Source: JBBAFS01 sp041655255
GTDB lineage: Bacteria; Spirochaetota; Spirochaetia; Sphaerochaetales; Sphaerochaetaceae
Direction of reading: 5' to 3'
Assembly (NCBI GenBank): GCA_041655255.1
Contig: JBBAFS010000045.1
Span: forward strand, 1-13,454
Length of the DNA: 13,454 nt
The position numbers were made by a program, and so were the translations under genes. Within the stretch, counting starts at the first letter, position 1; each line of letters opens with the position of its first letter. Of this stretch, positions 6,654 to 13,309 are shown piece after piece. The notes beneath the pieces were generated by a model. It was given only the letters and a program-made list of their open reading frames with translations. It did not search any database and was not told where the DNA came from.

Positions 6654-6682
6654 AATATAGAAGGTTCTGATGAGAAAAACAA
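6654..6682 (-). promoter_or_regulatory. Candidate promoter giving a leaderless ABC-ATPase mRNA
   Basis: On the minus strand TTGTTT (6682-6677, 3 of 6) is followed after 17 nt by TATATT (6659-6654, 5 of 6). Six nt (ACCTAT) separate the -10 from the ATG at 6647, so the expected first transcribed base is the A of the start codon. No GGAGG-like site is present upstream. Confidence 0.5.
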
Positions 6683-6720
6683 TAAAAAAGGCCCATTAAA
6701 GCGTTCACTTTAACGGGTCC
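6681..6720 (-). terminator. Rho-independent terminator after ssrA (tmRNA)
   Basis: On the minus strand GGACCCGTTAAAG (6720-6708) pairs with CTTTAATGGGCC (6701-6690) around a 6-nt loop, with one bulged A and one G-U pair. It is followed by TTTTTT (6689-6684). It begins 7 nt after the mature tmRNA 3' end. Confidence 0.93.
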
Positions 6721-6727
6721 TTTGTAT

Positions 6728-7095
6728 TGGAGGTGGGGGGAGTCGAACCCCCGTCCTAACGTGCCACCCACTGGCGTCTACAAGCTTAGTCATCGTTATA
6801 TGTTTCAAAAGAGGTATGAACGATGACACTCGCCCCTCTTTCTAAGTCGACTAAGATGTCCTTTTGTAGTGCCGACACCTACAAAAGTAAGCTCTTATTG
6901 TTACAAGCACCTACAAGTTAAGAGCGGCACCTGTAGAGCCTGTACGTCATTAACTACTTAAGCAGCTAAAGCGTATTCTGCGTCGTAAGAATCTTCTTCT
7001 TTCTTGGCAGTTAATTGTTTTGCTAGTTTTAGGAGTTGGCGCTCCGCTTGCAACCACTGGCATGATCTGCCGCCAGTCGAAACCTGTACACCCCC
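6728..7095 (-). ncRNA. ssrA: Transfer-messenger RNA (tmRNA, SsrA)
   Basis: A one-piece tmRNA of about 368 nt that, with SmpB, frees stalled ribosomes and tags the unfinished protein. The 5' GGGGGTG (7095-7089) pairs with 3' CACCTCC (6735-6729) to form the acceptor stem; the discriminator is A at 6728 and CCA is not encoded. The T arm is GGGGG-TTCGACT-CCCCC and the 5' domain holds GGTTTCGACTGG. The resume codon is GCC, nucleotide 88 of the RNA, preceded by AACT. Three pseudoknots are readable on the minus strand. One pairs CTACA with TGTAG and GCTCTTA with TAAGAGC (6936-6891). One uses the stem CTTTTGTAG/CTACAAAAG (6887-6861). One pairs AAAGAGG with CCTCTTT and GTCATCGTT with AACGATGAC (6841-6789). 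A terminator follows at once. The region upstream (7096-7151) is AT-rich with several TATA-like boxes but no clear -35. Confidence 0.97.
6958..7008 (-). other. tmRNA tag reading frame, peptide AKKEEDSYDAEYALAA
   Basis: From the GCC resume codon the frame encodes 16 residues ending YALAA and stops at TAA (6960-6958). The C-terminal ALAA is the standard degradation signal read by ClpXP-type proteases. The first Ala is placed by its distance from the 5' end (nucleotide 88, compared with about 90 in E. coli) and by the AACTGCC context. An in-frame GCA five codons upstream is the alternative but lies too near the 5' end. Confidence 0.85.
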
Positions 7096-7108
7096 CTTAT
7101 AGGGTGTA
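7087..7108. repeat. Inverted repeat straddling the tmRNA 5' end
   Basis: TACACCC (7087-7093) and GGGTGTA (7102-7108) are perfect inverted copies separated by 8 nt. On the minus strand a precursor transcript would carry TACACCC just before the mature 5' GGGGGTGTA, so the leader could pair with the strand that forms the acceptor stem. Confidence 0.5.
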
Positions 7109-7151
7109 TATTGTATATATATAGTATATGGAAAGTTATAGAAGATGGCAA

Positions 7152-7616
7152 CTAGCGATTAAACTCTTTGAGTTCTCGTCTGAGATCACGTTTTGTGTCT
7201 CGCTCTTTAATAGAAGCTCTTTTATCGTGAGCTTGTTTTCCTCTTCCTAAAGAGAGGCGAACTTTAATTTTATTCCCTTTAAGATAAATCTGAGTAGGGA
7301 TAAGAGTCATTCCTTTTTCATCAACTCGTCTTTTTAGTCGTTTTATCTCTTGTTTGTGAACAAGCAATTGACGTTCTCGATCAGGGTCGTGATTAAAAAG
7401 ACTAGCATGCTTATACGTTGAAATATGTAAACCTGTAAGAATGAGACCACGAGGGGTGAACTTTACATAACTGTCAGCAAAACTGAAACGATTTTGTCGA
7501 ATCGATTTCACTTCAGTTCCCAACAAAGAGATGCCAGCTTCTAGATCTTCAACCATCTCGTAATTAAAGTAGGCTTTCTTATTTGTTTGTAACACTTTAA
7601 TTGTAGTTTTAGCCAT
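7152..7616 (-). CDS. smpB: SsrA-binding protein SmpB
   Basis: SmpB, the small basic partner of tmRNA. It binds the tRNA-like domain and delivers it to the empty A site of stalled ribosomes, its C-terminal tail filling the mRNA channel. The 154 residues match the family length. Seen in order are NKKAYFNYEMVEDLEAGI, LLGTEVKSIRQNRFSFADSY, then DPDRERQLLVHKQEIKRL and GMTLIPTQIYLKGNKIKVRL. The conserved GRGKQAHDKR (His about 130) is followed by a lysine/arginine-rich tail. GGAGA lies 6 nt before the ATG. The gene begins 3 nt after the stop of the PEGA/FGE gene and ends 56 nt before mature tmRNA, so all three are likely one transcription unit, although tmRNA may also have its own AT-rich promoter. 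Confidence 0.97.
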   Translation of the reverse strand: MAKTTIKVLQTNKKAYFNYEMVEDLEAGISLLGTEVKSIRQNRFSFADSYVKFTPRGLILTGLHISTYKHASLFNHDPDRERQLLVHKQEIKRLKRRVDEKGMTLIPTQIYLKGNKIKVRLSLGRGKQAHDKRASIKERDTKRDLRRELKEFNR

Positions 7617-7619
7617 CAG

Positions 7620-9062
7620 TTATCTCCAAGCTATCCTAAAGCTTGCACTCTCTGAACACTCACTTTTTGATAATACACCAACTGTTGTTCGACTTATCTG
7701 TTTTGGATCGTTGAGATAAGAACCACCTTTGACGATGATTTCATCACTAGTACTTACTATATCATCTCCAAAAAGGCGCTGTAAGGGGATAAAATCTGTT
7801 GAGGTAAATTCCCAATACCCCCCAAGGAGGTTACTTGGTCCCTCGTTATCGATCGAGGGATTAGTTGAAAGAGCATATGGTTTTTCACTAACAGAGGCTA
7901 AAGCGATTTCCCACATCGCCTCAGTTGGGATAAAGACATCAGCAGTTGTGAGTGCACTAAGCCACTGAGTATACGCAACTGCACTATAATAAGAGATGTT
8001 ACGAATTGGCTTATGAGATTGGATTGTAGTAGTGGGGTATTGTCCATGAAGATATGAATCATCGACAACTCCATCAGCAATCAGTTGTTCTTTATTTGAG
8101 ATATCCCAATACGGGTTCTCTTTCATAAAATGGGCCCATTGATACTCACTCACATATGAAGAGGCTATTGAAAAACTTTCTACACGCACTTGTTTCCCAC
8201 TACTGAGAATTTCAGGCCATTGAAGATGTACTTGCTCTCCAATAACAAAACCTTGAGAAGAGTATAACCACCCATCAGTAATAGTACCTAAAGAACTCTT
8301 TTCATAGCTTGGGTTTGTGTGATCAATTGGTAGACCAATGAGGAGACCACTCTCTTTATCAAAGAGCTGTTCAATAAGAAGTATCTTTTTTGTTAAGACA
8401 TCTTGTTGATCTTTACTTAAAAGGTGGTGTTTTTGAAGTAACTGTAGTGCTGTATCGGCTTGTTTAAGATATTCACTATCTTGGATAAATAAGAGTGCTT
8501 CGTTATAAAAGAGGCTTAATTCTTCTGAAACATCAATTGCGAGCTTTGATGATGTATGAGCCACCATGTCCCACATATTTGGGCGATGATAATCCTCACC
8601 AGGAGTTACTTTAGACCACTTTTTAACATTAATTAACATCTGCTGAAGATAAGAACTGAATGTAGAATTATCCTCTATAAAGGTCGACTGATGGACTATT
8701 TGTTTTCTTGGAAACAACCAAGTGAGAAAACGAGGAGTTGAAACAGTGATAGTAAATTCATCGGAGGCTATATCATAGGAGTCATAGCGAATTGTATACT
8801 CCCCGGGGGTTAAAAACTGAGTTGTAGGAGTAGAACCTACATATGAACCATCAACATACACAACTGATGGAGATACGTCACTTGTGAAGGTCACTCGTTT
8901 ACCTGTGTGAAAAAAAGAGGGGAGAAAGCCAACAACAAACACAACAATACCTATGATAATAAGGTAAAGAATTGAGAGATAAAGCCCAGGATGTAGGCCC
9001 AATAGAGGGTGTAATTTCACTTGTTCAACCTCAATGTCTGAAGCATGTTTCTTCTTTTTCAT
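7620..9062 (-). CDS. Membrane protein with PEGA domain and C-terminal FGE-sulfatase/SUMF1-like domain
   Basis: A 480-residue protein with a basic cytoplasmic N-terminus, one membrane segment at about residues 27-50 (LSILYLIIIGIVVFVVGFL) and the rest probably outside the inner membrane. Residues about 56-105 read as a PEGA repeat (SPSVVYVDGSYVGSTP, LTPGEYTI). A helical middle region follows. From about residue 285 the protein resembles the formylglycine-generating-enzyme fold: SYVSEYQWAHFM, PIRNISYYSAVAYTQWLSAL, IPTEAMWEIA, GGYWEFTST, IIVKGGSY and the final ASFRIAWR. The whole protein has only one Cys (in SECSES), so it cannot have the two copper-binding catalytic Cys of true FGE; I infer a binding or structural role. 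No ribosome site precedes the ATG; a perfect TTGACA lies 31 nt upstream. It is co-directional with smpB, 3 nt apart. Confidence 0.82.
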   Translation of the reverse strand: MKKKKHASDIEVEQVKLHPLLGLHPGLYLSILYLIIIGIVVFVVGFLPSFFHTGKRVTFTSDVSPSVVYVDGSYVGSTPTTQFLTPGEYTIRYDSYDIASDEFTITVSTPRFLTWLFPRKQIVHQSTFIEDNSTFSSYLQQMLINVKKWSKVTPGEDYHRPNMWDMVAHTSSKLAIDVSEELSLFYNEALLFIQDSEYLKQADTALQLLQKHHLLSKDQQDVLTKKILLIEQLFDKESGLLIGLPIDHTNPSYEKSSLGTITDGWLYSSQGFVIGEQVHLQWPEILSSGKQVRVESFSIASSYVSEYQWAHFMKENPYWDISNKEQLIADGVVDDSYLHGQYPTTTIQSHKPIRNISYYSAVAYTQWLSALTTADVFIPTEAMWEIALASVSEKPYALSTNPSIDNEGPSNLLGGYWEFTSTDFIPLQRLFGDDIVSTSDEIIVKGGSYLNDPKQISRTTVGVLSKSECSESASFRIAWR

Positions 9063-9070
9063 CGACTCAA

Positions 9071-9099
9071 AAGGTAGCCTTGTGTTCTTATATTGTCAA
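9071..9099 (-). promoter_or_regulatory. Candidate promoter of the PEGA/FGE–smpB–ssrA unit
   Basis: On the minus strand a perfect TTGACA (9099-9094) is followed after 17 nt by TACCTT (9076-9071, only 3 of 6). The expected start falls 1-2 nt before the ATG at 9062, so the message would have almost no leader. It overlaps the opposing lepB start and a TATATT box (9089-9094) that could be the lepB -10. Confidence 0.45.
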
Positions 9100-10127
9100 T
9101 GCCACCGTATGTGTGGTACTTTGCATTTATGGTACGATATTTTGATACAGTACAAAGAATCACCGAACGCTATCTTACCAAACGTAAAAAGCGTCTTGAA
9201 CTTGAAAAGGCAGCACGAGCAGTAAAACGAACCTTCAAAGGGGAATTACTTGGATGGTTGGATGCTATTGTGTTTGCTGTAGTTTTTGTGTTGTTAGTCA
9301 ATCAATTCTTATTTCAACTCTTTTTAATTCCTACTCCTTCTATGGTCGCAACTCTGTTAGTGAAAGATCGGGTTTTTGTCAGTAAAACAAGTTATGGCAT
9401 TGAGCTCTATCCTGGTGGGCCTAAGGTATTAGACTCAAAAGAACCCCTCAGAGATGATGTGATTGTATTTTACAATCCGATGTATGAATCACGTGGTCCC
9501 GTATTTGATATCCTTTCACAGATTATCTACTATGGAACGTTCTCATTGGTGAATATCGACAAAGATGAAGATGGGAATATGAGAGAGCGCTTGTATGTTA
9601 AAAGAGCTGCCTTAACTGGAGGAGAGAGTGCTGTTATAGAAAATGGAAAAGTTTTTATTACAGCAGATGGATTAACACACCCTTTTGATGAACAAGAATT
9701 TAGAACCGCCACTGGCCAATCAATTGCCCCTCATCAAAGTTTACAACCTTCACTTTATAGTGGCTTTAGAGCCTTTGGCGCACTGTTAGCGTATCAAGAA
9801 GCGGGATTTATCGATCTTGCTCCACATATCCTCAAACAAGAGTATGCCCAAATTGAATCGTATCGTGATGTTGTCGATTATTACCAAGTCGATAAAGTCC
9901 AAGCTCAAACACTAAAACAAATCGACCCCTCTTCTATGACACTTCGTGGTGATTTTTCTCGCTATGAAGTTGGAAGATACACCCCTCATGGATATATCCT
10001 CCCACTTGGTGATAACCGAGACAACTCCCAAGATGGAAGATATTTTGGTCCTGTTTCGACAAAGAAAATTATTGGTAGTGTGAAGTTCCGCTTCTGGCCA
10101 CTTTCAAGGATAGGCATTGTCCGCTAA
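9099..10127 (+). CDS. lepB: Signal peptidase I
   Basis: Type I signal peptidase, the membrane serine protease that removes signal peptides from exported proteins. A single membrane segment at about residues 54-76 is followed directly by the catalytic Ser81 (IPTPSMVATLLVKDRVFV). The general base is Lys168 (RLYVKRAAL) and the C-terminal box GDNRDNSQDGRYFGPV begins near residue 304. At 342 residues it is long because of an insert between the Lys and the box. The N-terminal cytoplasmic part is basic and helical (KRKKRLELEKAARAVKR). The start is uncertain: ATG at 9099 is taken, but TTG at 9093 and ATG at 9129 are in frame and none has a clear ribosome site. A TATATT at 9089-9094 suggests that 9129 may be the real start. 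Its 3' end overlaps hemW by 11 nt, implying one transcript. Confidence 0.92.
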   Translation: MPPYVWYFAFMVRYFDTVQRITERYLTKRKKRLELEKAARAVKRTFKGELLGWLDAIVFAVVFVLLVNQFLFQLFLIPTPSMVATLLVKDRVFVSKTSYGIELYPGGPKVLDSKEPLRDDVIVFYNPMYESRGPVFDILSQIIYYGTFSLVNIDKDEDGNMRERLYVKRAALTGGESAVIENGKVFITADGLTHPFDEQEFRTATGQSIAPHQSLQPSLYSGFRAFGALLAYQEAGFIDLAPHILKQEYAQIESYRDVVDYYQVDKVQAQTLKQIDPSSMTLRGDFSRYEVGRYTPHGYILPLGDNRDNSQDGRYFGPVSTKKIIGSVKFRFWPLSRIGIVR

Positions 10128-11313
10128 ATGGTCTTTTTTTGAGGCATTGCAAGAGCAATCGTCACTCTCGTTGTACATCCATGTCCCTTTTTGTGAAACA
10201 AAGTGTGATTACTGCCCATTTTACTCCATTCCTAAGAGTAAGTACTCTTTATCTTTGATCGAATCGTTTCATACTCACCTGCTTAATGAGTTAGATCTTA
10301 TATTCCGTTATTATCCAAAAGGCTTTGATACCATTTACATTGGAGGAGGAAATCCAGGACTACTCTCACTTGATCAACAACGCTCTCTTATCGCATCAGC
10401 AGTGAGAGACTTTGATGTAAGAGAAGTAACCATGGAAGTACACCCAAAACAAGTCATACCTCAATTAGCCACATTGAAAGATGTTGGTCTTACACGGTTG
10501 AGTGTCGGGATCGAATCACTACAGAGTCAACATCTGAAGACCCTTGGAAGAAACAGTACACTTAAGTGTAATATTGAAGCACTAAAAGTACTTAAAGAAC
10601 TCCCATTTCGTTATAACTGTGATTTAATGACCTCAATTCCTGGTCAAACAGTAGAATCTGCCTTGTTAGATATTACCTTGTTAGATGAGGGTGCCACACC
10701 ATCTCATATCTCATTATATAATGTGACGTACGAAGAGGGGACTCGTCTTACTCAGCGCTTAGAAGATCACACCTTGTCAGTTTCAAGTGAAGATCAGCAA
10801 TATGAAATCTTACAAGAGAGTTGGAAAAAACTTGAACAGTTAGGGTATCATCAGTATGAAATTTCTAATTTTGCTCGAACCAAAGAGAGTCAAAGCCAAC
10901 ATAACAACCGCTATTGGGATGCTCATTCGTATGTGGGGTTGGGTCCTTCAGCTGTTGGTTCTTTATATACAGAGGGTCATGCACTACGAAGTACTTGCAT
11001 AGAGGAAGTGAACTCCTACGTACAAAGCGAAGCTCTCAGTTCTTATGATATTGAATACATTAATCATTATGAATTAATGGAGGAGTATCTGTTAAGTCGA
11101 TTAAGAACTTCTGAAGGTGTGAACTTTGATCGGTGGTATACTATCTTTAAGACTCACTTTGTTGATCAATTTGAGGCAGTTCTACGATTTTTAGAGACCT
11201 ACGTTCCCTCATACATCGACTTTTCACCAACATCATTCTCTTTAACACCTGAAGGAAGGATGGTCAGTGATACCATCATCCTCCGCTTTGTAGAGGCACT
11301 TGAATCAAAGTAG
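10117..11313 (+). CDS. hemW: Radical-SAM heme chaperone HemW (HemN-like)
   Basis: A 398-residue HemN/HemW-family radical-SAM protein. The SAM-cluster Cys are at 26, 30 and 33 in HVPFCETKCDYCPF. Lack of the HemN-type fourth Cys (CxC) places it with HemW, proposed to bind heme and insert it into respiratory enzymes, rather than with coproporphyrinogen dehydrogenase HemN. Further marks are YIGGGNPGLL (usually GGGTPS), EVHPKQV, LSVGIESLQ, NCDLMTSIPGQT, HISLYNVTYEEGTRL and YEISNFAR, then NNRYWD and GLGPSAVGS. A HemN C-terminal domain with EYLLSRLRTSEGV follows. The start is TTG at 10117, supported by AAGGA 6 nt upstream; the nearby ATG at 10128 is out of frame. It overlaps the end of lepB and is probably translationally coupled. 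I see no terminator after it. Confidence 0.9.
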   Translation: MSAKWSFFEALQEQSSLSLYIHVPFCETKCDYCPFYSIPKSKYSLSLIESFHTHLLNELDLIFRYYPKGFDTIYIGGGNPGLLSLDQQRSLIASAVRDFDVREVTMEVHPKQVIPQLATLKDVGLTRLSVGIESLQSQHLKTLGRNSTLKCNIEALKVLKELPFRYNCDLMTSIPGQTVESALLDITLLDEGATPSHISLYNVTYEEGTRLTQRLEDHTLSVSSEDQQYEILQESWKKLEQLGYHQYEISNFARTKESQSQHNNRYWDAHSYVGLGPSAVGSLYTEGHALRSTCIEEVNSYVQSEALSSYDIEYINHYELMEEYLLSRLRTSEGVNFDRWYTIFKTHFVDQFEAVLRFLETYVPSYIDFSPTSFSLTPEGRMVSDTIILRFVEALESK

Positions 11314-11361
11314 TTTCTCCAATCCTTGAAAAGATGGTATACTCACACACAAGACAATCAC

Positions 11362-11391
11362 TTGACAGTAAAAAAATCAGCGTGATACGTT
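11362..11391 (+). promoter_or_regulatory. Promoter of the yebC-ruvC-ruvA-ruvB operon
   Basis: A perfect TTGACA (11362-11367) is followed after 18 nt by an extended -10, TG-A-TACGTT (TACGTT at 11386-11391). A short inverted repeat AGCGT/ACGCT (11379-11383 and 11393-11397) brackets the -10 and could be an operator. The start would be near 11398, leaving a leader of about 49 nt. The rest of 11314-11446 holds nothing else I can name. Confidence 0.6.
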
Positions 11392-11446
11392 AACGCTTAA
11401 AGTGGTTACAACATAATTCATCCTAAGTAACAAAGAGGTTCTAAAT

Positions 11447-12190
11447 ATGGCTGGACATAGTAAATGGTCGTCTATTAAACACAAAAAGGGAGCTGCCGAC
11501 GCCAAGCGTGGTAAGATTTTCTCAAAGATTATTAAAGAGATTACTGTATCTGCTAAATTAGGGGGCAGTGATCCTGAATCAAATCCTCGCTTACGTACCG
11601 CTATGCTCAAAGCACGAACAGAGAATATGCCCAAAGATAATATTGAGCGTGCCATTAAAAAAGGTTCAGGTGAAAGCGATGGAGCAGTGTTTTATGAACT
11701 GACGTATGAAGGGTATGCCCCTGGTGGTGTTGCCATTATTATAGACACCTTAACTGACAATAAAAACAGAACAGCAGGTGAGGTTCGTAGTACTTTAACT
11801 AAATTAGGTGGATCACTTGGAACAACTGGTAGTGTCTCTTATATGTTCCAAACAAAAGGTGTTATTGCCTATGATGCTGAAATATATAGTGAAGATGAGA
11901 TTTTTGAAGCAGCTTTAGAACTCGGTGCCGAAGATGTCAGTGGTGATGAAGATGTTATTGAAATTATTACCGAGGCAGGAGATTTTAACTCGGTGTTAGA
12001 GGGCTTACAAGAGAAAGGGTTAAAAGAACTTACTGCAGAGATTAGTAAAATCTCCGATACCACCGTTACACTAGATCATGATAAAACCCGCAAAGTGTTG
12101 AACCTTATTGAGCGACTTGAGGATTTAGATGATGTTCAACAAGTCTCTTCTAACTTAGAGATTCCAGATGACTTTGAGGATGAAGAGTAG
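11447..12190 (+). CDS. yebC: YebC/PmpR family (TACO1-like) protein
   Basis: A 247-residue YebC-family protein, full length. The N-terminus MAGHSKWSSIKHKKGAADAK is the family signature. It is followed by KIFSKIIKEITVSAKLGG, NPRLRTAMLKARTENMPKDN, ERAIKKGSGE, then YEGYAPGGVAIIIDTLTDNK and RTAGEVRS...KLGGSLGTTGSVSYMF. The family was long annotated as a transcriptional regulator. More recent work on YebC and mitochondrial TACO1 links it to the ribosome and to translation of proline-rich stretches. Which applies here cannot be read from sequence. The ATG has AGAGG 8 nt upstream. It is the first gene of an operon with ruvC, 4 nt between them. Confidence 0.96.
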   Translation: MAGHSKWSSIKHKKGAADAKRGKIFSKIIKEITVSAKLGGSDPESNPRLRTAMLKARTENMPKDNIERAIKKGSGESDGAVFYELTYEGYAPGGVAIIIDTLTDNKNRTAGEVRSTLTKLGGSLGTTGSVSYMFQTKGVIAYDAEIYSEDEIFEAALELGAEDVSGDEDVIEIITEAGDFNSVLEGLQEKGLKELTAEISKISDTTVTLDHDKTRKVLNLIERLEDLDDVQQVSSNLEIPDDFEDEE

Positions 12191-12194
12191 GTAG

Positions 12195-12683
12195 ATGAGA
12201 GTACTGGGTATCGATCCAGGATTGGCACAAACTGGGTGGGGTGTCATAGATGTGGCGAGTCACCACTATAAAGTAGTCTCTTTTGGTGTGATACGGACAA
12301 AACCAGGGACTCAAAAAGAGAAGCGTATCCACTCGATTGCTAACGATATAGGGACGTTAATCACTCAATACAATATTCAACAAATTTCAATGGAAGATAT
12401 CTTTTTTGCCAAAAATGTCAGTTCTGCAATCACAGTGGCAAAAGTCATTGGAGCAATAGTGCAACAATCGATGAGCTTAGATGTTCCTGTAACTCTTTTT
12501 ACCCCGCTACAAATTAAAATGGCCGTCACTGGGTATGGAACAGCAGAAAAACACCAAGTGCAAGAGATGGTCCGCTTATTATTACACTTAGAGAAAAGAC
12601 CCTCTCCAGATCATGCAGCAGACTCTTTAGCTGCAGGGATTTGTTGGGCTACACATCAATTACAAAGAGGTTCAGTAAGATGA
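12195..12683 (+). CDS. ruvC: Crossover junction endodeoxyribonuclease RuvC
   Basis: The Holliday-junction resolvase, 162 residues, acting as a dimer that nicks two opposed strands after RuvAB branch migration. The RNase-H-like fold is shown by MRVLGIDPGLAQTGWGV (catalytic Asp7), SMEDIFFAKN (Glu67) and PDHAADSLAAGICW (His140 and Asp143). A His in place of the third Asp of E. coli RuvC is also seen in Thermus RuvC, so the site is complete. TGYGTAEKHQVQ.MV is the conserved DNA-contact region. An AGTAGG-like site overlaps the yebC stop; the gap is 4 nt. The stop TGA overlaps the ruvA start as ATGA. Confidence 0.97.
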   Translation: MRVLGIDPGLAQTGWGVIDVASHHYKVVSFGVIRTKPGTQKEKRIHSIANDIGTLITQYNIQQISMEDIFFAKNVSSAITVAKVIGAIVQQSMSLDVPVTLFTPLQIKMAVTGYGTAEKHQVQEMVRLLLHLEKRPSPDHAADSLAAGICWATHQLQRGSVR

Positions 12684-13306
12684 TACATGCACTTATTGGA
12701 GAAATTATATCTGTAGAAGCAACAGAAGTAGTCCTTCGTACTCAAAGCTCCATAGAATTTATTCTCACCGTCTCTCATCAAACTTCCAGTCAGTTAAGTC
12801 AATTAACAGGAGAGAGAAAACGAGATGTTCGTATTTTGACGTGGATGCACCACCGTGATGATATTATGGCATTGTACGGTTTTAGTGATGAACAAGAGCG
12901 CCTGTTGTTTTTAGAACTGATTAAAGTAAGTGGAATTGGTCCACGCCAAGCGATGAAAATTCTTGGAGGGGTACAGGTGAAAGCCTTTATTGAAGCATTA
13001 GATGCTCAAGATCTGGTCTTTTTATCCTCTATACCTGGTATTGGTCCTAAAACAAGTCAAAAAATTGTCTTAGCACTCAGAGATACTGCCGTATTAGATT
13101 TCCCAACTAAAAGAGCAACTGTATCGGGTTTTGATCACACATATCGTGAGCTTATTGTTGCCTTAAGTGATATGGGCTATGATAAACCAACGATTTCTCG
13201 AGAATTGGGTATTGCCATAGAGGAGAACCAAAGTACTATCGAGAAACTGAACTTACATGAAGCTGAAGAGTTTTTGTTTAAGGTGCTGTTAAAAAGGTTA
13301 GGCTAA
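12680..13306 (+). CDS. ruvA: Holliday junction branch-migration DNA-binding subunit RuvA
   Basis: RuvA, 208 residues, forms tetramers that hold the four-way junction and load RuvB. It has the N-terminal OB-fold (MIHALIGEIISVEATEVVL), the domain I end HHRDDIMALYGF, two helix-hairpin-helix motifs (VSGIGP at 83-88 and IPGIGP at 118-123) and a C-terminal three-helix domain that contacts RuvB (YRELIVALSDMGYDKPTI). I start at 12680, giving the standard MIHALIGE opening, with AGAGG 9 nt upstream inside ruvC; upstream in-frame codons from 12641 add a non-homologous extension. The ATGA overlap with ruvC points to coupled translation. Confidence 0.96.
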   Translation: MIHALIGEIISVEATEVVLRTQSSIEFILTVSHQTSSQLSQLTGERKRDVRILTWMHHRDDIMALYGFSDEQERLLFLELIKVSGIGPRQAMKILGGVQVKAFIEALDAQDLVFLSSIPGIGPKTSQKIVLALRDTAVLDFPTKRATVSGFDHTYRELIVALSDMGYDKPTISRELGIAIEENQSTIEKLNLHEAEEFLFKVLLKRLG

Positions 13307-13309
13307 ATT

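Noticed and set aside
6900..7090. tRNA or riboswitch reading of the structured minus-strand region before the ABC ATPase.
   Set aside because: The acceptor stem, T arm, resume codon, ALAA tag frame and pseudoknots identify it as tmRNA.
7729..8080. Open frames on both strands within the PEGA/FGE gene.
   Set aside because: They overlap the continuous 480-residue frame, which has clear domain motifs; no promoter or ribosome site supports them.
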